Shown piece by piece: positions 14,085 through 20,400 of a stretch of DNA of 20,400 bases. The stretch is from NCBI GenBank assembly GCA_938009055.1, contig CALLIO010000005.1:1-20400 (forward strand). The letters run 5' to 3'. The DNA is from an uncultured Altererythrobacter sp. (lineage in GTDB: Bacteria; Pseudomonadota; Alphaproteobacteria; Sphingomonadales; Sphingomonadaceae). Position 1 is the first letter of the stretch, and each line of letters begins with the position of its first letter. The notes beneath the pieces were generated by a model that was given only the letters and a program-made list of their open reading frames with translations, did not search any database and was not told the DNA's origin. The position numbers and the translations under genes are program-made.

Positions 14085-15139
14085 GCGCCCATACCAATCC
14101 ACGCGAAGCCTTGAAGGCGGCTGCGGCTGAGCGCGTGCTGATCTTTGATGGCGCGTTTGGAACACAGATTCAGGATCGCGGCTTAACCGAGGAAGACTAC
14201 GCCGGTGATCTGGGCCTTAAGGCCGATCAAAAGGGCAATAACGATATCCTCGCGCTTACCCGTCCTGATGTCTTGTCCGATATTACCCGCGCCTATCTCG
14301 ATGCAGGGTCGGATGTGATCTCCACCAACACATTCAGCGCCAATTCGATTTCTCAGGCCGATTATGCCGCCGAAAGTCAGGTGAGCGCGATCAACATCGC
14401 CTCGGCACAGCTCGCACGCAGACTGGCCGATGAATATGCTGAAAAAGATGGGCGCCCACGATTTGTGGCAGGCGCGATTGGGCCAACGAACAAAACTCTA
14501 TCGCTTAGCCCCGATGTGGAAGATCCCGGTTATCGCGAGATTGATTTCGACGAGCTGACCGCTGTCTATCATGAACAGGCTGCGGCCCTCATCAAGGGCG
14601 GCGCTGACTTCATCCTGATCGAGACAATCTTTGACACGCTCAATGCCAAGGCCGGCATTTTTGCGGTGAAGCAGTTGGAGCAGGAATTGGGCCGCGATGT
14701 TCCGGTCATGCTGTCGATGACGCTGACCGATCTGTCGGGCCGCAATCTCTCAGGCCATACGGTTGAGGCGTTCTGGAACGCCGTGCGCCATGCGAACCCT
14801 GCGACCATCGGCCTCAATTGCAGTTTTGGCGCGGATCAACTGCGCCCCCACGTGCAATTGCTTTCAGGGATCGCGGATACGCTGATCCTCGCCTATCCCA
14901 ATGCGGGCCTTCCCAACGAATTGGGTGAGTATGACGAAATGCCCGAGACAACCGCTGGCCTCGTCAAGCAATGGGCTGATGCGGGCCAAGTGAACATTTT
15001 GGGCGGTTGCTGCGGCTCCTCGCCTGCGCATATTGCCGCGATGAGTGAAGCCGTAGCGGGCGTTGCCCCGCGCCAAGTGCCCGAGGCGCCCACGGAAATG
15101 CGGCTTGCTGGCCTCGAACCCTTTGTGATTGCGGCTTAA
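14081..15139 (+). CDS. metH: Methionine synthase, homocysteine-binding subunit (split MetH, N-terminal part)
   Basis: Carries only the homocysteine S-methyltransferase domain of cobalamin-dependent methionine synthase, 352 aa. It binds Zn and homocysteine; the zinc ligands are C247 (GLNCSFG) and C310/C311 (GGCCGSSP). The entry IFDGAFGTQIQDRGL (21-35) and STNTFSANS (81-89) are typical. ATG 14081 is chosen over an in-frame ATG at 14042 because it overlaps the metF stop as ATGA and has AAGGGA seven bases upstream. The stop is two bases before the start of the second MetH gene, so the two halves are likely made together and assemble in trans. Confidence 0.94.
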   Translation: MSAHTNPREALKAAAAERVLIFDGAFGTQIQDRGLTEEDYAGDLGLKADQKGNNDILALTRPDVLSDITRAYLDAGSDVISTNTFSANSISQADYAAESQVSAINIASAQLARRLADEYAEKDGRPRFVAGAIGPTNKTLSLSPDVEDPGYREIDFDELTAVYHEQAAALIKGGADFILIETIFDTLNAKAGIFAVKQLEQELGRDVPVMLSMTLTDLSGRNLSGHTVEAFWNAVRHANPATIGLNCSFGADQLRPHVQLLSGIADTLILAYPNAGLPNELGEYDEMPETTAGLVKQWADAGQVNILGGCCGSSPAHIAAMSEAVAGVAPRQVPEAPTEMRLAGLEPFVIAA

Positions 15140-15141
15140 AC

Positions 15142-17793
15142 ATGAACCAGAAATCTTCTGCCAATTTCGTCAATATTGGCGAGCGCACCAATGTCACTGG
15201 TTCTGCCCGCTTTAAGAAACTGATTATGGCGGATGACTATGCCGCCGCCGTCGAAGTCGCCCGCCAACAGGTGGAAAACGGTGCGCAAGTCATTGACGTG
15301 AATATGGATGAGGGGCTGCTCGATGCCGAGCATGCCATGACCACATTCTTGAAATTGATCGCTGCTGAACCCGATATCGCGCGCGTGCCGGTGATGGTCG
15401 ATAGCTCGAAATGGAGCGTGATCGAGGCAGGGCTGAAATGCGTTTCGGGAAAGCCCATCGTCAACTCCATCTCGATGAAAGAGGGCGAGGAGCAATTCCT
15501 CGAGCAAGCGCGCAAATGCATGGCCTATGGCGCGGCAATTGTGGTGATGGCGTTTGACGAAACGGGCCAAGCCGACACCAAAGCGCGCAAGGTCGAGATT
15601 TGCAAACGCGCCTATGACTTGCTGACCGGAATTGGTTTTCCAGCAGAAGATATCATTTTTGATCCGAATATTTTTGCGGTTGCAACAGGCATTGCAGAAC
15701 ATGACCGCTACGGGCTGGACTTTCTCGAAGCGGTTGCAGAGATCAAAGCCGCTTGCCCCTATGCCAAGACATCGGGCGGGCTTTCTAACCTGTCATTCTC
15801 TTTCCGCGGGAACGAGACTGTGCGCCGCGCGATGCACTCTGTTTTCCTCTACCATGCGATCCCCGCGGGTCTTGATATGGCCATCGTCAATGCCGGTCAG
15901 CTTGATGTCTATGACACAATCGACCCCGTCCTGCGCGATGCCTGCGAAGATGTGATCCTGATGCGTCCGCGTGCGGGCGATAGCGAGGATGGCGAAAGCG
16001 CGACCGAGCGCCTCATCAATTTGGCCGAGAGCTTCAAGGGCAAATCGAAAGAGGACGACAAGCAGGCCGCTGAATGGCGCGGCTGGGAAGTTCGCAAACG
16101 GCTGGAGCATGCTTTGGTGAAGGGTATCGACGCGCATATTGTCGATGACACGGAAGAAATGCGCGCCGCCACGAAAGAGGCTGGCGGACGCCCAATCGAA
16201 GTGATCGAAGGTCCGCTGATGGACGGCATGAATGTCGTCGGTGATCTGTTCGGATCGGGCAAGATGTTCCTACCGCAAGTGGTGAAATCAGCCCGCGTAA
16301 TGAAGAAGGCTGTGGCCCATCTCATCCCCTTTATCGAAGAAGAAAAGGCGCTGCTGGGCGGCGAGGATGCCAAGGCCAAGGGCACGATCATCATGGCCAC
16401 GGTAAAGGGCGATGTGCACGATATCGGCAAGAATATCGTCGGCGTGGTTTTGCAGTGCAATGGTTATGAAGTGATCGACATGGGCGTGATGGTGCCGTGG
16501 CAGGACATTCTCAAATCCGCCAATGACAATAAGGCTGATATGATCGGTCTTTCGGGTCTCATCACACCCTCATTGGACGAGATGGTCACCGTAGCCGAAG
16601 AGATGGCGCGGGCGGAAATGGACATGCCTTTGCTGATCGGCGGGGCTACGACCTCCAAGGTTCACACTGCGCTCAAAATCGATCCAGCTTATGAAGGCCC
16701 GGTGATCCATGTGCTTGATGCCAGTCGCGCTGTGGGCGTTGCCTCCAAACTTTTGTCCGACACGCTGCGTGACGAGTTCGTGACCAATACTGCGGGTGAA
16801 TATGAGCACACGCGCGAGACGCGCGCGGGTAAGGCGGGCAAGCAACTGCTCACACTTGAAGAGGCGCGGGCCAATTTTTACGATGCTTATCTGAGCGATA
16901 AGCCCGCTCCGCCCTTGCAGCCAGGCGTCCACACATTCGATGATTGGTCGCTGGAGGATTTGCGCGACTATATCGACTGGACGCCTTTCTTCCGCGCTTG
17001 GGAATTGCATGGGAACTATCCGGCAATCCTTGACGATGATGTGGTCGGCGAAAGCGCCCGCAGTCTGAAGGCTGATGCTGATGCAATGCTCAATAAGATT
17101 ATCGCAGAAAAATGGCTGACCGCGCGCGGAGTTGCCGGCTTTTGGCCTTGCGCCAGAGACGGCGATGATGTGACCATCCACCGCGTCAACCGCGAAGAGC
17201 ATGTGACGCTGCCCTTCCTGCGTCAACAAGTGAAGAAGTCGCGTGATCGCGCGAATATGTGCCTTGCCGATTTCATCGATCCAGCAGGCGATTGGATCGG
17301 CGGATTTGCAGTGGGCATCCACGGGATCGAGCCGCATTCTGAGCGTTTCCAAGCGGACAAGGATGATTATTCCGACATTCTCTTGAAGGCTCTGGCCGAC
17401 CGGTTTGCCGAAGCTTTTGCCGAAAGACTTCACCAGCATACGCGCACCGATTTGTGGGGCTATGCACCGGGCGAGCAGCTCACCAACCAAGCGCTTGTCA
17501 AAGAAGAATATCGCGGTATTCGCCCAGCACCCGGCTATCCGGCATGCCCTGATCACTCGCTCAAGCCGATCTTGTTCGAGCTGCTGGAGGCAGAGAAAAA
17601 CGTCGGACTGACGCTGACCGAGAGCTTTGCGATGTATCCCACCGCTGCGGTTTCGGGCTTCTATTTCGGCCATCCGGAAAGCGAATATTTCGGCGTTGCG
17701 CGTATTGGCCGCGATCAGCTGGAAGAATATGCGAAGCGGCGCGGGGTCGATCTATCCACGGCGGAACGCTGGTTACGCCCTAATCTCGATTGA
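15142..17793 (+). CDS. metH: Methionine synthase, folate/cobalamin/activation subunit (split MetH, C-terminal part)
   Basis: Transfers the methyl group of 5-methyl-THF via cobalamin to homocysteine held by the partner subunit, 883 aa. Residues 1-290 are the pterin-binding domain (FVNIGERTNVTGSARF at 9-24, FDPNIFAV near 173). About 310-405 is the cobalamin cap, and 413-540 the B12 Rossmann domain with DVHDIG (424-429), where H426 is the lower axial cobalt ligand. About 560-883 is the reactivation domain that binds S-adenosylmethionine, with RPAPGYPACPD (794-804). With the upstream 352-aa protein it adds up to a normal full MetH of about 1,235 residues, so nothing is missing. It relies on coupling, as no strong ribosome site lies in the two-base gap. 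Confidence 0.96.
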   Translation: MNQKSSANFVNIGERTNVTGSARFKKLIMADDYAAAVEVARQQVENGAQVIDVNMDEGLLDAEHAMTTFLKLIAAEPDIARVPVMVDSSKWSVIEAGLKCVSGKPIVNSISMKEGEEQFLEQARKCMAYGAAIVVMAFDETGQADTKARKVEICKRAYDLLTGIGFPAEDIIFDPNIFAVATGIAEHDRYGLDFLEAVAEIKAACPYAKTSGGLSNLSFSFRGNETVRRAMHSVFLYHAIPAGLDMAIVNAGQLDVYDTIDPVLRDACEDVILMRPRAGDSEDGESATERLINLAESFKGKSKEDDKQAAEWRGWEVRKRLEHALVKGIDAHIVDDTEEMRAATKEAGGRPIEVIEGPLMDGMNVVGDLFGSGKMFLPQVVKSARVMKKAVAHLIPFIEEEKALLGGEDAKAKGTIIMATVKGDVHDIGKNIVGVVLQCNGYEVIDMGVMVPWQDILKSANDNKADMIGLSGLITPSLDEMVTVAEEMARAEMDMPLLIGGATTSKVHTALKIDPAYEGPVIHVLDASRAVGVASKLLSDTLRDEFVTNTAGEYEHTRETRAGKAGKQLLTLEEARANFYDAYLSDKPAPPLQPGVHTFDDWSLEDLRDYIDWTPFFRAWELHGNYPAILDDDVVGESARSLKADADAMLNKIIAEKWLTARGVAGFWPCARDGDDVTIHRVNREEHVTLPFLRQQVKKSRDRANMCLADFIDPAGDWIGGFAVGIHGIEPHSERFQADKDDYSDILLKALADRFAEAFAERLHQHTRTDLWGYAPGEQLTNQALVKEEYRGIRPAPGYPACPDHSLKPILFELLEAEKNVGLTLTESFAMYPTAAVSGFYFGHPESEYFGVARIGRDQLEEYAKRRGVDLSTAERWLRPNLD

Positions 17794-17829
17794 CTCTTGG
17801 CCAGACTTTCGCGCAGGACAAACAGGTCG

Positions 17830-17849
17830 CTGCAGAAGTGATTCTGCGG
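17830..17849 (+). other. Hairpin with GTGA loop between metH and the glycine riboswitch
   Basis: CTGCAGAA (17830-17837) pairs with TTCTGCGG (17842-17849), one G-U pair, closing a GTGA loop of the stable GNRA type. It lies 36 bp after metH. No T-run follows, so it is not a standard intrinsic terminator. It may protect the metH 3' end or belong to the riboswitch leader. Confidence 0.4.
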
Positions 17850-17856
17850 ACACACT

Positions 17857-18045
17857 AGCGGGAGAGCTGGCCGGTTTTTGGGTCAGCGCCGAAGGAGCAA
17901 CCGCCCCGGAAACTCTCAGGCATCCGGACCGCTTATGTGACCGACACTCTGGAAAGCGCAGCGGTGTCAAACCCGCCGCCACCGAAGGGGAAGGCTCCGC
18001 AGCTTTTTAAGGTGCGCCGCTAAGCTCTCAGGTTTCCCGACAGAG
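17857..18045 (+). promoter_or_regulatory. Tandem glycine riboswitch
   Basis: Two glycine aptamers in series ahead of gcvT. Aptamer 1 (17857-17933) is closed by AGCGG/CCGCT and contains GGGAGAG, GCCGAAGGAGCAA, and ACTCTCAGGCA, the conserved core strings. Aptamer 2 (17947-18045) is closed by CTCTG/CAGAG and contains GGAAAGCG, CACCGAAGGGGAAG and CTCTCAGGT, ending in CCGACAGAGGGGG. In characterised cases glycine binding turns on the glycine cleavage genes. No intrinsic terminator lies between the aptamers and gcvT, so control of translation start is more likely than of transcription. Confidence 0.93.
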
Positions 18046-18095
18046 GGGGCAGTTATGGATCGCGCTCATGCAATTGGGCGCGGCGACTGTCTGGG
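18036..18095 (+). promoter_or_regulatory. Candidate expression platform: pairing that hides the gcvT ribosome site
   Basis: CCCGACAG (18036-18043), part of the conserved 3' end of aptamer 2, is complementary to CTGTC-GGG (18087-18091 and 18093-18095, with T18092 bulged). The GGG is the core of the only Shine-Dalgarno-like sequence before the gcvT start. The pairing excludes the aptamer 2 closing stem. Glycine binding would therefore release the ribosome site. A separate CGCGC/GCGCG stem (18061-18065 with 18078-18082) can form inside the loop. Confidence 0.5.
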
Positions 18096-18108
18096 AATGC
18101 TGATTTGA
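18055..18108 (+). CDS. Possible 17-codon leader ORF before gcvT
   Basis: ATG 18055 has GAGGGGG five bases upstream, a stronger ribosome site than that of gcvT, and its TGA (18106-18108) overlaps the TTG start of gcvT. The peptide would be MDRAHAIGRGDCLGMLI. It has three Gly but no obvious attenuation run. Its ribosome site directly adjoins the closing stem of aptamer 2. It could deliver ribosomes to the weak TTG start, or be a chance frame. Confidence 0.3.
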   Translation: MDRAHAIGRGDCLGMLI

Positions 18109-19259
18109 GCGATACAGAAACCTTGGCGCAATTACCGCTTGATGCATGGCATCGTGCGCAGGCTGCGCGCATGGTGCCGTTTGCCGGCTATGAAATGCCG
18201 ATCCAGTACGAGGGTATCACGGCAGAACATCTTTGGACGCGTTCATCGGCGGGCCTGTTCGATGTCAGCCATATGGGTCAGCTTGGATTGGTCGGCCCTG
18301 CTGGTCCCAATGCGGATGGGGTGCGCCAAGCGGCTGATGCTTTGGAAGCCTTGGTTCCCGGCGATATTTCCGAGCTTTCCGAAGGGCGTATGCGTTACTC
18401 GCTGCTGCTGAACGAGGCTGGCGGCGTGCTCGATGACCTAATCATCACCAATACAGGACGCTCGATTGCACTGGTGGTAAACGGCGCAGTGAAATGGGAT
18501 GATATCGCCCATCTGCGCGAGCATTTGCCTGACGAAATCACGCTCACCCATTTCGATGAAAACGCCCTCCTTGCATTGCAAGGGCCGCAGGCGGCTGACG
18601 TGCTGGCAACGCTGGTTCCGGCGGCGTGCGATCTGGTCTTTATGACCTCCGCATTTTTCGATTGGGACGGCATTCCGCTGTGGATCAGCCGCTCTGGCTA
18701 TACGGGCGAAGACGGGTTTGAGATTGCCGTACCGGGCGAGCATGTCGAAACTCTGGCCAATGCGCTTATCGCTAATGAGCGCGTGCGGCCCATTGGATTG
18801 GGCGCGCGTGACAGTTTGCGTTTGGAGGCGGGCTTGCCGCTCTATGGCCATGACTTAACGCCTAAGACTGATCCGGTTTCAGCGGGCCTGAAATTTGCTT
18901 TGTCCAAATCGCGCCGCGCCATTCCCGAAATCGACAACGAAACTGGCGGATGGATGGGTCAGGAACCGGTCATGCAGGCTTTTGACGATGGGCCCAAGCA
19001 GCGCCGGATTGGCTTGTTGGTCGACGGGCGCATGCCGGCTCGCGAAGGGGCTGAAGTGTATGCTGGCGAGGATCAAGTCGGCGTGGTCACCTCCGGCGGT
19101 TTCTCGCCCACGCTCGAGCAGCCGATAGCCATGGCTTACGTTGATACACAGCATGCCGCCAAAGGCACTGCGCTCGAGATTGCCGTGCGCAAGAAGCGCC
19201 TTGCCGCAACCGTTTCACCCATGCCCTTTGTCCAACACAAATATTTCCGAGGGAGCTAG
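18105..19259 (+). CDS. gcvT: Glycine cleavage system T protein (aminomethyltransferase)
   Basis: Takes the aminomethyl group from lipoyl-GcvH, releases ammonia and forms 5,10-methylene-THF, the substrate of MetF. At 384 aa it is full length. The entry PLDAWHRAQAARMVPFAGYEMPIQYEGI (about 10-37), LFDVSHMGQLGLVGP (about 51-65), LLALQGPQAADVL, and SRSGYTGEDGFEI (about 195-207) are diagnostic. The start is a TTG at 18105: no ATG or GTG lies in this frame between the upstream TAA at 18021 and it, and the next ATG would remove conserved sequence. GGGA sits eight bases before it and can be hidden by riboswitch pairing. gcvH follows after five bases. Confidence 0.95.
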   Translation: MSDTETLAQLPLDAWHRAQAARMVPFAGYEMPIQYEGITAEHLWTRSSAGLFDVSHMGQLGLVGPAGPNADGVRQAADALEALVPGDISELSEGRMRYSLLLNEAGGVLDDLIITNTGRSIALVVNGAVKWDDIAHLREHLPDEITLTHFDENALLALQGPQAADVLATLVPAACDLVFMTSAFFDWDGIPLWISRSGYTGEDGFEIAVPGEHVETLANALIANERVRPIGLGARDSLRLEAGLPLYGHDLTPKTDPVSAGLKFALSKSRRAIPEIDNETGGWMGQEPVMQAFDDGPKQRRIGLLVDGRMPAREGAEVYAGEDQVGVVTSGGFSPTLEQPIAMAYVDTQHAAKGTALEIAVRKKRLAATVSPMPFVQHKYFRGS

Positions 19260-19264
19260 AATAC

Positions 19265-19636
19265 ATGCCGCGTTACTTCACCGATGAGCACGAATGGATT
19301 GATGTCGAAGGCGAAAGCGCCACGGTTGGCATCACCGATTATGCGCAAGAGCAATTGGGCGACATCGTCTTTGTCGAATTGCCCGATGTGGGCGCGCCGC
19401 TGGATAAGGGCGGCGATGCTGCCGTTGTCGAAAGTGTGAAGGCAGCATCCGATGTCTATGCCCCGATCACAGGCGAAGTGACCGAAGCCAATGGTGCGCT
19501 GGAAGATGAGCCGGCGCTCGTCAATTCCTCACCCGAAGAAGACGGCTGGTTCTTCCGCATGACCATTGGCGACACAGCCGAGCTGGAAGGCTTGATGGAC
19601 GGCAAGGCTTACAAGGCCTTTATCGACGGTCTTTGA
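19265..19636 (+). CDS. gcvH: Glycine cleavage system H protein
   Basis: Lipoyl carrier that shuttles the aminomethyl group between GcvP, GcvT and the L protein. 123 aa, the usual size. The lipoylated residue is K59 in VVESVKAASDVYAP; the N-terminal YFTDEHEWIDVEGESATVGITDYAQEQLGDIVFVELP pattern and the closing ELEGLMDGKAYKAF are classic. GAGGGAG precedes the ATG. It is under the same riboswitch as gcvT. Confidence 0.97.
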   Translation: MPRYFTDEHEWIDVEGESATVGITDYAQEQLGDIVFVELPDVGAPLDKGGDAAVVESVKAASDVYAPITGEVTEANGALEDEPALVNSSPEEDGWFFRMTIGDTAELEGLMDGKAYKAFIDGL

Positions 19637-19674
19637 TTTCAACCTAACCCCCTCTCTCCTAGGCGAGCCAATCT

Positions 19675-20400
19675 ATGCGTTATCTCCCCCTAACTGATAC
19701 TGATCGCGGCGACATGCTTGAGCGCGTTGGCGCGTCCTCGATTGATGATTTTTTCGTCGATGTGCCTGAGGAAGCGCGGCTGGATGGCCCGATCCGCGAT
19801 TTGCCAATGCATATGAGCGAGATGGCGGTTGAGGCGCATATGCGCAAGCGATCGAAGAAGAATTTGGCTGCGGCAGACGCGCCTTTCTTCTTGGGGGCGG
19901 GGGCCTATCGCCATCATGTTCCAGCCAGCGTGGACACGATCATCCAGCGCGGCGAATTTCTCACCGCCTATACCCCCTATCAGCCCGAAATTGCGCAGGG
20001 CACGCTGCAAATGCTGTTCGAATTCCAGACGCAAGTGGCCAAGCTCTATGGCTGCGCAGTGGCCAATGCGAGCATGTATGATGGCTCAACCGCATGCTGG
20101 GAAGCGGTCGCAATGGCCAGCCGGATCGCGCGCGGCAAGAAGAGCAGAGTTGTGCTCTCCGGCGCGCTCCACCCGCACTATGCCGAGGTCGTCAAGACGA
20201 TGGCGCAGTTCACTGGTGACGAGATCGCAACTGCTCTCCCCTCGGTCCAGCCTGTGCCGGACACCAGCGGATTGATTGGCCGGATTGACGAGAACACTTC
20301 TTGCGTGGTGGTGCAATATCCCGATATTCTGGGCCGCGTTTCGAACATCGCCGAAGTGGCAGAGGCGGCCCATGCCAAGGGCGCTTTGCTGATCGCTGTA
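19675..20400 (+). CDS. gcvPA: Glycine dehydrogenase (decarboxylating) subunit 1, partial
   Basis: First subunit of the split PLP-dependent P protein, which decarboxylates glycine and loads the aminomethyl group on GcvH. 242 codons are seen and the frame is still open at the window end; the full protein is usually about 450 aa. MRYLPLTDTDRGDMLERVG at the start, FFLGAGAYRHHVPA (about 72-85), EFLTAYTPYQPEIAQGTLQ and NASMYDGSTACWEA are characteristic of GcvPA. The PLP lysine is on subunit 2, which should follow downstream. AGGCGAG lies seven bases before the ATG, 38 bp after gcvH. Confidence 0.95.
   Translation, partial: MRYLPLTDTDRGDMLERVGASSIDDFFVDVPEEARLDGPIRDLPMHMSEMAVEAHMRKRSKKNLAAADAPFFLGAGAYRHHVPASVDTIIQRGEFLTAYTPYQPEIAQGTLQMLFEFQTQVAKLYGCAVANASMYDGSTACWEAVAMASRIARGKKSRVVLSGALHPHYAEVVKTMAQFTGDEIATALPSVQPVPDTSGLIGRIDENTSCVVVQYPDILGRVSNIAEVAEAAHAKGALLIAV

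Noticed and set aside
16570..17673. 367-aa minus-strand frame inside the metH C-terminal gene
   Set aside because: Shadow of a strongly conserved plus-strand gene, favoured by the codon usage of GC-rich DNA.
17790..17818. TTGACT at the metH stop as the -35 of a gcv promoter
   Set aside because: No acceptable -10 at 16-18 bp; the gcv genes may use a poorer promoter in this gap or read through from metH.

Overview
The window reads as chromosomal DNA of an alphaproteobacterium, most likely of the order Sphingomonadales and close to the Erythrobacter group. This is judged from protein style and gene content: a class I PHA synthase with a Lys/Ala-rich phasin, a split MetH, a split glycine decarboxylase (GcvPA type), and a moderately high G+C with few AT-rich islands. 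It is mostly housekeeping and storage metabolism. I see no insertion sequence, phage, CRISPR array or resistance island.

Layout. 1-1078 holds a membrane fatty acid desaturase (+). 1097-4491 is a minus-strand block that reads clpS, lptF, lptG and a GNAT acetyltransferase in transcription order; lptG and the acetyltransferase overlap by 4 bp. 4599-7498 is the PHA storage locus on the minus strand: phaC, then a phasin gene with its own promoter, TGC-type operators and an intrinsic terminator. 7618-9437 (+) carries an AlaC/DapL-type aminotransferase and a small LuxR-type HTH protein with a C-terminal membrane segment. 9438-9705 is an AT-rich gene-free stretch with a perfect 21-bp operator-like palindrome. 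It precedes a winged-helix regulator whose frame is broken by a TGA at codon 8. A crotonase-family gene (+) and a TesB-like thioesterase gene (-) then converge on a shared hairpin. tRNA-Cys(GCA) and tRNA-Thr(CGT) follow.

12193-17793 is a tightly packed methionine-cycle operon: an ArsR-methyltransferase fusion regulator (SahR-like), metF, and metH split into two genes. A 22-bp palindrome overlaps the only good promoter in front of it. 17857-18108 is a tandem glycine riboswitch and its expression platform, leading into gcvT, gcvH and gcvPA (cut by the window end). The last two blocks form one theme: the glycine cleavage system produces methylene-tetrahydrofolate, MetF reduces it, and MetH uses the methyl group to regenerate methionine.

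The best leads are regulatory: the operator array and a possible second internal translation start in the phasin gene; the operator-over-promoter arrangement with an almost leaderless mRNA at sahR; a glycine riboswitch that can be drawn as a Shine-Dalgarno-sequestering ON switch, with a 17-codon leader ORF ending on the TTG start of gcvT; and the stop-interrupted winged-helix gene. No wholly new system was found. All functional assignments are from reading the sequence, without database searches.
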